Below the pieces are notes generated by a model. The model was not told the origin of the DNA, ran no database searches, and saw only the letters and a program-made list of their open reading frames with translations. A stretch of 64,000 nucleotides of DNA, taken from Caulobacter sp. 73W (GTDB lineage Bacteria > Pseudomonadota > Alphaproteobacteria > Caulobacterales > Caulobacteraceae). Below are positions 17,107-28,004 of the stretch, piece by piece (position 1 is the stretch's first letter; every line of letters begins with the position of its first letter). The stretch is taken from the NCBI RefSeq assembly GCF_041021955.1, contig NZ_CP158375.1, forward strand, positions 1,860,001 through 1,924,000. The letters are read 5' to 3'. A program made the position numbers and the translations under genes.

Positions 17107-20100
17107 ATGGCCCTTAATAACATCCAGCCTTCCTTAGTTCTGGCCCAATATATCCAGACGCAAGGTGCCTACCCCTCGCGCGATGAAGGAGAGCTTGGCT
17201 ATAACGGCTATACGCTGGGCTTTGTTCGAACCGCGAGCTTCGCCTTCGCCGGCGGCGAGGACGCTATGCTGGCGTCAGGCCAGACCCTACCGGTCAGCCC
17301 AAACGTCGCGCTCTATAGCATACTTGGCATAAACTTTGGCGGTAACGGCCAGACGAGTTTCCGCCTTCCCGATCTGGCCGGTCGAGTGTCGGTGGACGAC
17401 GGCGGGGCGGCCGGAGCCGTTGGAACGATCAGCGGCGTCGACCAGCTGACCGTCACCAGGAACGTCCTTCCAGCCTACGCTGGCGGACAGGGACAAAGCC
17501 TGTCCAATAACCAACCGCAACTGACCCTCAAATGGCTTGTCCGCGTGGGGGATGACGACGGCATGGCCGGCGAGCTGGCGCAGTTCGCAGGAAGCTTCAA
17601 CCCTCAAGGGTTTTTGCCCGCCGACGGAAGGGCCCTAAACAAGACCGACTATCCAGCGCTCTATCAGAAGTTGGGCGACACCTACGGCGCCTCGGCGACC
17701 ACCTTTAATCTGCCCGACATGACGGGCCGGACCGCCATTGGCGTCAACAGCGCTGCGGGCCTTGAGCTTGGCGAAACCGTCGGCTCGGACACGATCACCA
17801 TCACCCAGGCCAACATGCCCGAGGGGCGCGATGGACAGGGCGCGCCGATCAACAATCTAAGCCCGAGCCTCGCCGTCAACTATTACATCGCCGCCTACGG
17901 CATGTACCCAAGCCGCGACAGCGGCCTCTATGCTGAAGACGTCACGGTCGGCGAGATCCGCGCTTTTGCCGGAGACGGTCCCAGCGCAGGCTGGATTCCT
18001 CTCGATGGACGCATTTTGTCCATCGGCGACTATCAGGCGCTCTACTCGCTGGTCATCAACACCTTTGGCGGCGACGGCGTGACCAACTTCGCCGTCCCCG
18101 ACCTGCGGGGCAAAGCGATCATCGGAGTCGGCCAATCCTTGGGCGCGACCTACAATCTTGGGCAAACCGTGGGCCAGTCCACGATCACGCTCCAAGAAGG
18201 CGATCTTGGGCTTTATCGCCCGGTGAACAACGTCCCGCAAAGCGTGGCGCTCGACGCTGATCGCAAGGTTGAGTTCACCGGCGCCAACGCGATCAGCATC
18301 ACCGATCAGGACTATTTCACCCGGCCGACGACCGTGACCTTGAGCGTGTCTGCCGGTGTGTTGACGGCCACCGACGGTCCGGCGAGCAGCAGCCTCACCA
18401 AGACCCTGACGCTGCCTCAGCTGAACACGTGGCTACAGAGCGTCGTCTATGAGCCGCCTTCAGGACAGTTCACGGGCGCCACGCTGACAATCCGGACGAG
18501 CGATGGCTCGGCCACGGATGTGGACACAATCGCGATCGCGCCGCCGCCGAACGCCTCGCCTGTGATCGCTGATGGCCAGACGTTCAGCGCTGCGGAGAAC
18601 CAGACCCTCATAGGAACCTTGGCCGCTACCGACGCTGAAGGCGAGACCATCACATACGCCCTTGTCACAGGGGCTGGCGCCCACGCGCACAATCAGTTGG
18701 TGGTCATCGACCCTGCGACCGGCGCGCTGTCCTTCAAAGCCGCGCCCGACTTCGAAGCAGGCCCCAAGACCTTGCTCGTCAATGTCATCGCCACCGACGC
18801 GAATGGAAACGTCAGCGCGCCCAAGACCGTCACAATCAGCGTGACCGACGTCAATGAGGCGCCGTCGATCACGGCTTTGGGGGGAGGCGCGTCAGCCTCC
18901 ACGAGCGTTGCAGAGAACTCAACGACGGTCGCCACGCTGACGGCCTCGGACCCGGACGCAGGCGACACGCTCTCCTGGTCCATCTCTGGCGGAGCCGACG
19001 CCGCCAAGTTCATCATCGACGCGGCGACAGGCGAACTTCGCTTCAAGGACGCGCCAGATTTCGAACAGCCGGCCAGCGCCGCGGGGACGAACGTCTACGC
19101 GGTCACCATTAGCGTTTCCGACGGCGCCCTTGTTGGCCAGCAGGCCATCACGGTCACAGTGACCGACGTCAACGACAACGCACCTCAGATCACCAGTCCG
19201 GACCAAGTGACGGTGAGCGAAAACATCGCCCCAACCACGGTTGTGGCGCAGGTGTCCGCCACGGACATCGACACCGTCGGGGGGGCGATCAGCTATTCCC
19301 TCGGCGGCGCTGACGCGGGGCGGTTCACCATCGATGCCGCCGGTGCTTTGCGTTTCCGCTCATCGCCCGATTTCGAAGCCGCCGCAGATGCGGACGGCGA
19401 CAACGACTTCGAGCTTACGATCATCGCCAGCGATGGCGTCAATTCATCGTCGCGCGGTCTGACCGTCACGGTCGAGGACGCTAACGACGCGCCCACGAAC
19501 GTCGCCTTGGTCAATGTCGCAAGCCTCAGCGAGGACGCTGACACCAGCGCGCGCATCAAGGTCGCCGACATCGTTGTGGCGGACGATGCTCTGGGAACAA
19601 ACGGCCTTAGCCTCGCCGGAACCGATGCCGCCCTCTTCGAGATTTGGGGCGGCGCGCTTTACCTCAAGGCGGGCGCCGCCTTGGATTTTGAGGCCAAGCC
19701 AAGTCTGAACGTCCGCGTGGTCGCAAGCGATGCGGCCGTGGTCGGCTCGAGCCCGGTGCAAGCCACCCTGAATCTTCCCATCGCCGACGCCAACGAGGCG
19801 CCGAGGATCACGTCACACCAAGGCGGCGGCGCGGGCTCAGTCAACGTGACGGAAAACGCCACCGCGGTGGCCGGCATGACCGCTGTCGACCCTGACGCCG
19901 GGGCCAGCCTGATCTGGAGCATCGATGGCGGCGCCGACGCGGCGAAGTTCTCGATCAACCCTGCGACGGGTGAACTTGTCTTCGTTACTGCGCCTGACTT
20001 CGAGCAGCCGGGCAGCGCTGCAGGGACCAACAGCTATGCTGTGAAGATCAAGGTCTCCGATGGGACTTTCGCCGACATTCAGGACCTCACCGTCAGCGTC

Positions 20101-22152
20101 ACCGACGTCAATGACAACGCGCCGGTTATCACCTCGAGCAACAGCTCCACGGTGGCCGAAAAGATCGCGACTGGGGCCATCGCGCACCAGGTGACGGCGA
20201 CGGACCTCGATACGGCCGGCGGCCCGATCACCTTCTCAATTGGCGGCGCTGACGCCGGGCGCTTCACCATCGACGGCGCCGGCGCGGTACGCTTTCGGGC
20301 CTCTCCAGACTTCGAGGCGCCAAGCGATGCGGACGGCGACAACACTTACGTTCTGACCGTCACCGCAAGCGATGGTCAAAACACCACCGCCAGCGGGCTT
20401 ACGATCACAGTCGAAGACGCCAATGATGCTCCCAGCGGCGTAAGCTTGAGCAACCTCGCCACGATCGCCGAGGACGCCGACATCTCAAGCCGGATCAAGG
20501 TGGCCGACATCGTCGTCGCCGATGACGCGCTTGGGGCCAATACGCTCAGCGTCAGCGGAACGGATGCGGCGAAGTTCGAGATCGACGGCGGCGTTCTTTA
20601 TCTCAAGGCCGGCGTCGAGCTCGATTTCGAGACCCAGCCGCACCTCGACGTTCGCGTGATGGCGCAGGACCTGGGCCTGCAAGGCTCCGCTGCAGTGGGC
20701 CACGACCTGCGACTGATGATCGAAGACGTCAACGAGGCCCCGAAGATCACCTCCAACGGAGGGGCGGCCTTGGGCGCGGCAAGTGTGGGCGAGGGGAGCA
20801 CGCTTGTGACCACCGTGCGCGCACTCGATCCGGACGCGGCCAGCACCATCCGCTATGCGATTGTCGGGGGAGCGGACGCGGCGCTGTTCGCCATTGACGA
20901 CACCACTGGAGAATTGAGGTTCCGCACCGCTCCGGACTTCGAGGCGCCAGCGAGCGGCCAGACGACGAACATCTACAGCGTCGAAGTCGAAGCGGCCGAT
21001 GGCCCCTCGGCCGCCGGCGGTCTCGCGAGCCGCCAGACGCTGAGCGTCACGGTCACGGACCGCAACGACGTCGCCCCAGTGATCACCTCGTCTCCGCAGG
21101 CCGCCGTTATCGAAGGTGTTTCCGCCCAGGCTGTCGTCTACACCGCCACTGCGACCGATCGCGACACCACCGGCGAGACCATCAGCTTCACCCTCCGCGG
21201 CGCTGACGCGGCGTATTTCTCCATAAGCCCCTCGGGCCAAGTGCGCTTCTTGGAGACGCCGAGCTTCGCGGCGCCCAAGGATGCGGGCGGGGACAACGCC
21301 TACGATCTGATCGTGACAGCCACCGACGGCGTCAACTCCAGCGACAAGGCTATCGTCGTGCGGGTCCAGCCGCAACCCGAGCCGGATCCCGAGCCTCAAC
21401 CCCCTGCGCCCCAGCCGGGCTCGGGCCCAGGTTTCGTTCAAGCCGTCAGCGGCGTTGTCGGCGTCGACCTTTCCGGAGACAAGGCTCAGTCTTCGACCCT
21501 CACCCTGGCCGACGGACGTGTCGTGCCGAACCCCGTCTATGAGGCGGCTCAGGCGCTGAGCGCTATCCAGGCGCAGTTGACGGCCGGGCTGATCACGCCG
21601 CAGGAGGCGATCGAGCGCATTGTCGAGCTGTCCGCACCGACCTTCGGCGTGGCCAGCGACGCCTATCGTTTCTTCACTGGCTCGCCCCCAACCGACGAAG
21701 GTCTCGTCTGGCTGATCGATTCACCGGACAATCCCAACGACCTGACCGATCCCTATTACGCCGCCTTCAGCGTCGAGAACCGCTACATCAATTTCGCGGT
21801 CAATCTGGGCAAGAACGGCGAGGGCCGCGCCGCCTTTGAAAGCGCCTACGGCGCGATGAGCTTCTCTGATGCGATCGCCAAGGCTTACGAGGCCATCATC
21901 GGCGTCAACGAGGCTCAAGCCGCTGGCGTCGATGTGGCCGCCGCCCAACGCTACATCGCGTCGCAAGAGGGATACTTCAGCGCCTTGGGCGGCGGCGGCC
22001 TGGGGGCCAAGGCGGCCATGGTCGGATACATCCTGTCCCTGGGCTCAACCTTCCATGTGGGTCGCTACTACGAAGCGATGGAAGATCAGGTCGGTGACCA
22101 GATCGGCCTTGCCGGTGTAGGCGGCGCGCCAGTGGAGGCCTGGGCGGCCTGA
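17107..22152 (+). CDS. giant surface protein: tail-collar domains, cadherin repeats, C-terminal S-layer anchor module
   Basis: 1681 residues with no Sec signal and no cysteine seen, as expected for a type I secretion substrate. Residues ~35-345 hold three phage tail-collar-like domains, each with a DGR or equivalent, a YxxLY-type turn and F.LPD..GR (ASATTFNLPDMTGR; DGVTNFAVPDLRGK). Residues ~480-1420 hold about nine cadherin-like domains bearing calcium motifs (DVNDNAP, DANDAP, DVNEAP). A Pro/Glu-rich linker follows. Residues ~1470-1681 are the RsaA-type anchor (YRFFTGSPP, VENRYINFAVNLGKNGEG, GAKAAMVGY). Likely role: a calcium-stiffened adhesin on the S-layer or LPS. Export by RsaDEF is inference. 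Confidence 0.85.
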   Translation: MALNNIQPSLVLAQYIQTQGAYPSRDEGELGYNGYTLGFVRTASFAFAGGEDAMLASGQTLPVSPNVALYSILGINFGGNGQTSFRLPDLAGRVSVDDGGAAGAVGTISGVDQLTVTRNVLPAYAGGQGQSLSNNQPQLTLKWLVRVGDDDGMAGELAQFAGSFNPQGFLPADGRALNKTDYPALYQKLGDTYGASATTFNLPDMTGRTAIGVNSAAGLELGETVGSDTITITQANMPEGRDGQGAPINNLSPSLAVNYYIAAYGMYPSRDSGLYAEDVTVGEIRAFAGDGPSAGWIPLDGRILSIGDYQALYSLVINTFGGDGVTNFAVPDLRGKAIIGVGQSLGATYNLGQTVGQSTITLQEGDLGLYRPVNNVPQSVALDADRKVEFTGANAISITDQDYFTRPTTVTLSVSAGVLTATDGPASSSLTKTLTLPQLNTWLQSVVYEPPSGQFTGATLTIRTSDGSATDVDTIAIAPPPNASPVIADGQTFSAAENQTLIGTLAATDAEGETITYALVTGAGAHAHNQLVVIDPATGALSFKAAPDFEAGPKTLLVNVIATDANGNVSAPKTVTISVTDVNEAPSITALGGGASASTSVAENSTTVATLTASDPDAGDTLSWSISGGADAAKFIIDAATGELRFKDAPDFEQPASAAGTNVYAVTISVSDGALVGQQAITVTVTDVNDNAPQITSPDQVTVSENIAPTTVVAQVSATDIDTVGGAISYSLGGADAGRFTIDAAGALRFRSSPDFEAAADADGDNDFELTIIASDGVNSSSRGLTVTVEDANDAPTNVALVNVASLSEDADTSARIKVADIVVADDALGTNGLSLAGTDAALFEIWGGALYLKAGAALDFEAKPSLNVRVVASDAAVVGSSPVQATLNLPIADANEAPRITSHQGGGAGSVNVTENATAVAGMTAVDPDAGASLIWSIDGGADAAKFSINPATGELVFVTAPDFEQPGSAAGTNSYAVKIKVSDGTFADIQDLTVSVTDVNDNAPVITSSNSSTVAEKIATGAIAHQVTATDLDTAGGPITFSIGGADAGRFTIDGAGAVRFRASPDFEAPSDADGDNTYVLTVTASDGQNTTASGLTITVEDANDAPSGVSLSNLATIAEDADISSRIKVADIVVADDALGANTLSVSGTDAAKFEIDGGVLYLKAGVELDFETQPHLDVRVMAQDLGLQGSAAVGHDLRLMIEDVNEAPKITSNGGAALGAASVGEGSTLVTTVRALDPDAASTIRYAIVGGADAALFAIDDTTGELRFRTAPDFEAPASGQTTNIYSVEVEAADGPSAAGGLASRQTLSVTVTDRNDVAPVITSSPQAAVIEGVSAQAVVYTATATDRDTTGETISFTLRGADAAYFSISPSGQVRFLETPSFAAPKDAGGDNAYDLIVTATDGVNSSDKAIVVRVQPQPEPDPEPQPPAPQPGSGPGFVQAVSGVVGVDLSGDKAQSSTLTLADGRVVPNPVYEAAQALSAIQAQLTAGLITPQEAIERIVELSAPTFGVASDAYRFFTGSPPTDEGLVWLIDSPDNPNDLTDPYYAAFSVENRYINFAVNLGKNGEGRAAFESAYGAMSFSDAIAKAYEAIIGVNEAQAAGVDVAAAQRYIASQEGYFSALGGGGLGAKAAMVGYILSLGSTFHVGRYYEAMEDQVGDQIGLAGVGGAPVEAWAA
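18862..21370 (+). repeat. three-domain cadherin super-repeat (about 313 residues)
   Basis: Within the giant protein the cadherin domains repeat as a triplet. The first type begins EAPxIT, the second NDNAPxITS, the third NDAPxxVxL followed by EDADxSxRIKVADIVVADDALG. Triplets start near 18862 and 19796, and a third, incomplete one (first two types only) starts near 20738. The spacing is 934 and 942 bases. This indicates duplication of a whole triplet rather than of single domains. Confidence 0.75.
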
Positions 22153-22376
22153 TCCATCCTCGCGGCGGACGCAAATGTCTCATGCCGGCCCCGACATTGG
22201 GCGCCGGCTGCCGTTCCTCCAGCTGCGGATCGCCACCAACGCAAAATTTGGCGCGCCGTCGAGGATCCGATATTTCGAGACCGCGAGCTTAGCGCCTTCG
22301 ATCCCGCAGCTAAGCACTCCCACCCACGCACCGGCTGCTACGCACGCTCACCTTAGCCTGAGTGATGTCGACGCCC

Positions 22377-23231
22377 TCACGCCGCCTGCTCGAGCCTCGG
22401 GGGCTCAAGGCCGCTTTCGCGCGCGAGCGCGGCGAAACGGCCGTCAAGCGCCATGAGCGAGGCGAAATCACCACGCTCGACGATCCTGCCTTTGTCGAGC
22501 ACGAGGATTTGGTCGGCGTCGATGATGGTCGACAGCCGGTGAGCAATGACGAAGGTCGTACGGCCGCGCGCGGCGTGGTCCAGCGCAAGCTTGACCTTGC
22601 GCTCAGTGACTGTGTCCAGGGCGCTGGTCGCCTCGTCCAGGATGAGGATGGGCGCGTCCTTCAAGATGGCGCGCGCGATGGCGAGCCTTTGACGCTCGCC
22701 GCCCGACAGCAGCTGGCCGCGCTCGCCGATGACGAACTGCAGGCCGCCAAGCTTGTCCTTGACGAAATCGCTGGCTTCGGCCGCTTCAAGCGCCGCGAGC
22801 ATCTGGGCCTCGGTCGCCTCGGGGCGCGCGATGCGCAGGTTGTCGGCGATAGACCGGTTGAACAGGCCAGCGTCCTGGAACACCACCGCCACAGAGCGGC
22901 GAAGCGAGTCCAAGGTCAGCTTTCGGATGTCGCGTCCGTCGGTGCAGATCCGCCCAAGGTCGGGATCGCGCAGGCGCTGGAGGAGGACCATCAAGCTGGT
23001 CTTGCCCGCGCCTGAGCCGCCCACCAGCGCGATCACCTCGCCCGGCCGCGCCGCAAGGTCGATGTCGAAAACGCCAAGGTCGGTGCGGTCCGCGATCCAG
23101 TGGGTCACACCTTCGAAGACCACCTCTCCGCGGGCCGCCGTCAGGGGCGTCGCGTCCGGCTCGTCGTTCGAGGCCGGCTTCTCGTCGAGCAACCCAAAGA
23201 ACGCCTCCAGCGCCGGGTAGATCTTCGAACA
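22377..23231 (-). pseudogene. ABC exporter remnant, NdvA-like ATPase half only
   Basis: Recognisable homology starts at KIYPALEAFFGLLDEK (near 23231), where the linker after the membrane domain would be. It then covers a full ATPase domain: Walker A GGSGAGKTS, Q-loop FQDAG, signature LSGGERQR, Walker B ILILDEATSALD and the switch His in AHRLST. The sequence is closest in style to beta-glucan exporters of the NdvA/ChvA type. The ~300-residue membrane domain that should precede it is absent; residues encoded from 23232 to 23345 look random. An ATPase without its membrane half cannot form the usual exporter. Confidence 0.75.
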
Positions 23232-23412
23232 CTCTTCGCGCCTAGCGCCCTGCGGCAGCAGCCCATAGGGGCGCGCCGAACCGCTCACGGGCGCGATGTG
23301 ATCAAGGCCGGATCGACACACTGCCTTGGCCCGCCAGCCTGACACTCCGCGGCCGCCCGGCTGGACGTGCAGTTCACCGTCGGCTCAAGAGCTCTCTGGT
23401 GCTGTATACTGG

Positions 23413-26400
23413 TTACTCGCGATCTTCGGCGGCCAGTCGGTCTTCCCATTCCAACAGGATGGCGATGGCGGCCTTTGTTTGGTCCCGCAGCTTATCCAGC
23501 GCCGCTTGGGCGCTGACGCCGTTGTCGATCGCCGTCTCCAGCGCCCTTGCCGCCGCTCCCAGTTCGCCCAGGCCGATACTTCCTGCGGACCCTGCGGTTT
23601 TATGCGCTTCTGACTTCAGGACTTCCAGCTCATCGGTCTTGAAGCGTTCCTCAAGTCCGGCTCGAGCCATTCGCACCATTTTAAGGGTCGCAACCGGACC
23701 CATCGCCGCCTCGAAGTTCGTGCGCGCCGCGCGATCGCGCTCCCCGTCGCTTTGGCGAGATCCGCCCTCGGCGGACGTGCCTGAGTGCCCCGCCTCCTTT
23801 TGCCCCTGACCCAGGAACGCCCTGCGCAACGAGCGGTCGAGCTCCTCAGGCGACACAGGCTTGAGCAGGTGGCCGTCCATCCCCGCCTCCAAGCAGCGCT
23901 CCACCTGCTCGGGGCCCCCGCTGGCGGTAAGCGCCACGATGGGAAGATCTGTCTTGCCGCTCGCCCTTATCGCCTCGGTCGCGGCCAAGCCGTCCATGAC
24001 CGGCATGTGGATGTCCATCAGCACAAGGTCGAAGTCTGCGCTGGCGACCCGGTCGACGGCCTGTTGTCCATCCTCGACAAGCTCCACCTCGCACTCGCGC
24101 TGGAGCAGAAGCGCATGAATGAGTTCGCGATTGAGCTCCACATCGTCCACCACCAGAACCTTGCGTCCTGGATAGACGGACCGGCCTCGCCACGCCTTGT
24201 CTTGGGAGGCGGGGGCCTGCCCGCGCGGCAACGTCGCCTCGAGCCAAAAAGTGGATCCCTCGCCGACGGTGCTTTGCGCGCCGACGCTGCCGCCCATCAG
24301 CTCCATCAGCTCGCGTGAAATGGCCAAGCCAAGTCCGGTCCCGCCAAAGGTCCGCGTCACCGACTGGTCCGCCTGCGAGAACCGCTTGAAGAGATTGGCG
24401 AGCTTTTCGGGGGCGATGCCGACCCCTTGGTCGACGATGCTCACGCGGACCGTCGTGGCCTCGCCACCTTGCGGGCTCGCCTCCACGCGCGCCACCACCT
24501 CACCGTCGGCGGTGAACTTCACGGCGTTGGAGAGATAGTTGAGGACCACCTGGCGAAGGCGATACTTGTCCCCCAGCACGGCCCCAGGATCATCGCCTTC
24601 GAGCCGCAGCCGCACCCGTCGCTCCTGGGCCTGAGGCTCGACCATCGACATGGCCTCGGAGATCATGTCGTTGAAGTTGAAAGTGAGCGCCTCGAGTTGG
24701 ACGGCGCCGGCCTCCAGCTTGGAGAAGTCGAGCACGTCGTTGATCAGCCCATTGAGCGCCTCGCCGGCCCCGCGGATGAGCCCAACCTTGCGCCGGTCTT
24801 CCGGCGTCAGATCACGGCTGTCGGCCAAGAGCCGCGAAAACCCGATCACCCCGTTCAGGGGCGTGCGAAGCTCGTGGCTCATATTGGCCAAGAACTCCGA
24901 CTTGGCTTGATTGGCGGCCTCGGCGGCGTCGCGGGCGGCGGAGAGCTGCGCGGTGAGGCTGGACAGGCTTTCTGTCTGACGCTCCAGCGCCATCTGCGCC
25001 AAGACACGCGCGGTCTGGTCCTGCACTTGTGAGAGGAAGTAGCGCGGCGCCCATCTTCCGCCCGTACGACTGAGACCGAAAGGCTTACCCACACCACCTG
25101 GCCGTCCTTGCGGATGTAGCGCTTGTCGACAACGAAGCTGTCGGCTTCGCCCGAGCGCAACTGGTCCAGGCGTTCCAGGTCCCCGCCCAGATCTTCTGGA
25201 TGGGTGATTGACTGGAAGTCGAGCCCGAGCGCCTCCGGCTCCGAATAGCCGGTGATGTCGCAAAAGGCCTTGTTGACCCGCTCATAGCGACCTTCGAGAT
25301 CCACCTGCGCCATGCCCACGGCGGCGTGATTGAAGGCGTTTTCGAAGGCCTCGGTCTGGGCCTTGCGGTCAGTGATGTCGCGCAGGAGGGCCGTATAGCG
25401 CCAGCCCTCCGGCGTCTCGGCAGCGCTGACGGCGACCTCGATGGGAAACTCCTCACCATCTTTGCGCAATGCGATCAGCTCCAGACGCTGATCAGCAACT
25501 TCACCCTGGCGTGTCTCGAGGAAAGAACGGAGACCTTGGGTGCGGGCCTGCGCGTAGCGCTCGGGCACGATGAAATCGACCAAGGGTCGGCCCACCGTTT
25601 CCTGAGCCGCCCAGCCGAACACCCGCTCCGCCATGCGGTTCCAATCGAGAACCCGCCCTTCGTGATCAACCGTGATGATCGCCTCATAGGCGTTATCGAT
25701 GACCTCGCGGGCGCGAAGCTCGCTGGCGCGTAGACGCGCCTCGAGGGCCCGTCTTTCGGCGATGTCTCGGATCACCGTGACGACCTCGCTGGGCGCTCCG
25801 GAGGCGTCGCGCACCAGACGCATGCGCGACTTTACCCAGACTGGATGGCCATCGCGGTGGCGGGCGCGGTGCTGCACCGTGATCACCTCTTCGCCGGCTG
25901 AAAGCCGCGCGAACGCGTCCTGCACCAAGGCCAGGTCGGCGGGGAAGACGAAATCAAGCGCCGTTCGACCCGCCATGTCCTCGGGGCGATAGCCTAGAAG
26001 CGCCTCCACCGCCGGCGAGATGTAATTGCTCGCGCCATCAAACCGCACACGCGTGACCACATCGGCCATGTTGTCGGTCAGCAGCTGATAGCGCTCGCGC
26101 GCGCGCCGCAGGCCCCGGAGGACCTGGTGGCGGTCGGTGACATCCTGGATGACGCCGGTCAAACCGAGGGTCTTGCCGTCAGGACCAAGCTCTCGCGTCG
26201 CTCGCACGACCGCCACGCGTTGCTCGCCATCGCGCACATAGCTGATCTCATGTTCGAACGCCGCGCCGTTCTGCAACGCTTCACGCGCCAGTCCTTCGAG
26301 CGCCTCGCGCTGGCTAAGCTGCAAGGCCGCCACCACTTCAGCTGCGCTGCGGCCCCGGACGGCCTCCCCCAAAAGCGCGACGGCCCCCTCGCTCCAGGTC

Positions 26401-26972
26401 ATCGCTTGAGTGTCGGCGTCAAAGCGCCATCGTCCTGCGGCCGCGAGGGATTCGGCCATCTGGGAAAGCCGACGCTCCTCATCGAGCTTCGCCTGCGCAA
26501 CCCGCCGTTCGAGCTCAGCCATGGCGAGACGCGCAAGGTCCCGCAGGCCTTGGATTTGGTCGTCAGACGGGCGTGACCTGGGCTTGGTGTCGATTACGCA
26601 CACCGTCCCCAGATTGACGCCTTGGGCGTCGCTGATCAGCGCCCCGGCGTAGAAGCGCATGCTCGATGGGCCGTGGACCAGAGGGTTGTCTGCGAACCGG
26701 GCGTCAAGGGCGGTGTCCTCGATCAGCAGGACCTCGCCCGGCGGTAAATCCAGGGCGTGACGGCAGAAGGCCAGGTCGCGGGCCGCCTGCGGCGCGTCGA
26801 GCCCGATCTTGGCTTTGAACCATTGCCGCTCAGCATCGGCCAAGGAGACCATGGCGTATGGCGCGTTGAAGAGGCGGCTGGCCAGACGCGCGATGGCGTC
26901 GAAGCCAGGCTCCGGCTCGGTGTCCAGTATTCCGTAGGCCTTGAGCGCAGCTACGCGCGCCTTTTCGGTCAT
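23413..26972 (-). pseudogene. hybrid sensor histidine kinase (GAF-PAS-HisKA-HATPase-REC-Hpt), frameshifted
   Basis: Starts at ATG 26972 with a strong ribosome site (GGAGGAAGG). Domains in order: GAF (residues ~1-150), about four PAS domains (~170-640, including DNMADVVTRVRFDG and [19 protein letters not shown]), HisKA with the phosphate-accepting His in [15 protein letters not shown] (~697), HATPase ([28 protein letters not shown]), receiver with Asp in [14 protein letters not shown] (~987), and Hpt with His in SEAHKTAGS (~1124). The frame changes near 25042-25054, between AEDGR and [11 protein letters not shown]. One missing base explains it. Corrected length would be ~1186. Without correction, sensor and kinase are separate. 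Confidence 0.8.
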
Positions 26973-27123
26973 GCCCTTCCTCCGGGGCGCCGGGGATACG
27001 CATCGTCCACCCCGCCCCCACGCCCGCACCTTATGGTTGTGAACTCACAGCACTTGCCCGGAGTTGCGCGGGCTCGAACAAAGCTTCCGTCAAATGACAG
27101 CGAGGCGCCAAGCTGCCGCGGGT

Positions 27124-27882
27124 CTAGGCGATCTTTGTCCACCCTAAGCAGCCGGACGGGCCGGCCGATGACACCATGAGCGCGCCTTGGGCATAGAGCG
27201 CCCAGGCGCGGTGCGGCTCAGCAAGCTCGATCACCATGGCTCCGTGAGCAACATCAATGAGCCGGCCGTTGACGACGGCTACGGCGTCCATCATCGCCAC
27301 TTGGCTCACGCCTGGTGCAAAGATCACCATGACACGGTTGCTCGCGGGCGGCGGCGCCGAGCTCCACACAGCCCCACCGACGGCGAGCAGAGCCAAACAT
27401 GCCGCGATACCGTGGCCGCGCCTGCCGCCCCTCCCGCGAAGGGCAAGCAAACCCCATAGCGTCGGAGCTAATCCAAGGCCGACGAACCAGATCAGATCCC
27501 ATGCCAGCCAGTCAGGCGTGTCCAGGCGGACATGGTGTAAATTGAGAATCCAGTGGAAGAGACCGACGTCGGCCAGATTCCAACCGCCAAAGCCAATAAG
27601 CGCACCCGCAAAAAGCCACCGAGCGGCGCCGGGTGCGCTGACATGCCTGCGAGCGGACCAAAGCCAGGCGAGCCCAGCGATCGCCACGGCGTACATCAAG
27701 GCGTGAAAAAGCCCGTCTGCCAGCACCTGAAAGCCAATGTCCTTGGGCGCCCCCTCGGCAAGGCTAAGCAGGTGATGCCACTGCAAGATCTGATGCAGCA
27801 AAATGCCGTCAAAGAAGCCGCTCAGCGCCACGCCGATGACGATCGCCGGGCCGAATACGCCGTCACCGGAAGTTCGCTGCAT
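27124..27882 (-). CDS. DUF2243-type membrane protein
   Basis: 252 residues from ATG 27882, which has a GGGGGA ribosome site. The first half matches the DUF2243 pattern (GVALSGFFDGILLHQILQWHH, GLFHALMYAVA, GFGGWNLADVGLFHWILNLHHV) with four or more helices and many conserved His residues, suggesting metal binding or redox chemistry in the membrane. The C-terminal ~90 residues (FAPGVSQVAMMDAVAVVNGRLIDVAHG) are an extra part I do not recognise. The family is often found near cytochrome oxidase genes, but none is present here. Confidence 0.75.
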   Translation of the reverse strand: MQRTSGDGVFGPAIVIGVALSGFFDGILLHQILQWHHLLSLAEGAPKDIGFQVLADGLFHALMYAVAIAGLAWLWSARRHVSAPGAARWLFAGALIGFGGWNLADVGLFHWILNLHHVRLDTPDWLAWDLIWFVGLGLAPTLWGLLALRGRGGRRGHGIAACLALLAVGGAVWSSAPPPASNRVMVIFAPGVSQVAMMDAVAVVNGRLIDVAHGAMVIELAEPHRAWALYAQGALMVSSAGPSGCLGWTKIA

Positions 27883-28004
27883 TGTGGTCCCCCGTGCGAT
27901 GTGTCCCCCAACCTTGGATGAGAGGCCCAAGTTCCGACCGCGTCGGAGCATTTTTGGAGATCACTGCAGAGACTGTCAGCCTCGCTCTGGCTCGGACGAG
28001 CCCT

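Noticed and set aside
17107..18240. Prophage, suggested by tail-collar domains and the holin-family gene at 63260
   Set aside because: No capsid, terminase, portal, integrase or lysis genes; the collar domains belong to a surface protein, and the holin-family gene sits in a chromosomal stress cluster.
18547..21370. Possible CRISPR or DNA satellite because of regular spacing
   Set aside because: The repeats are ~100-residue protein domains with diverged codons, not short identical repeats with unique spacers.
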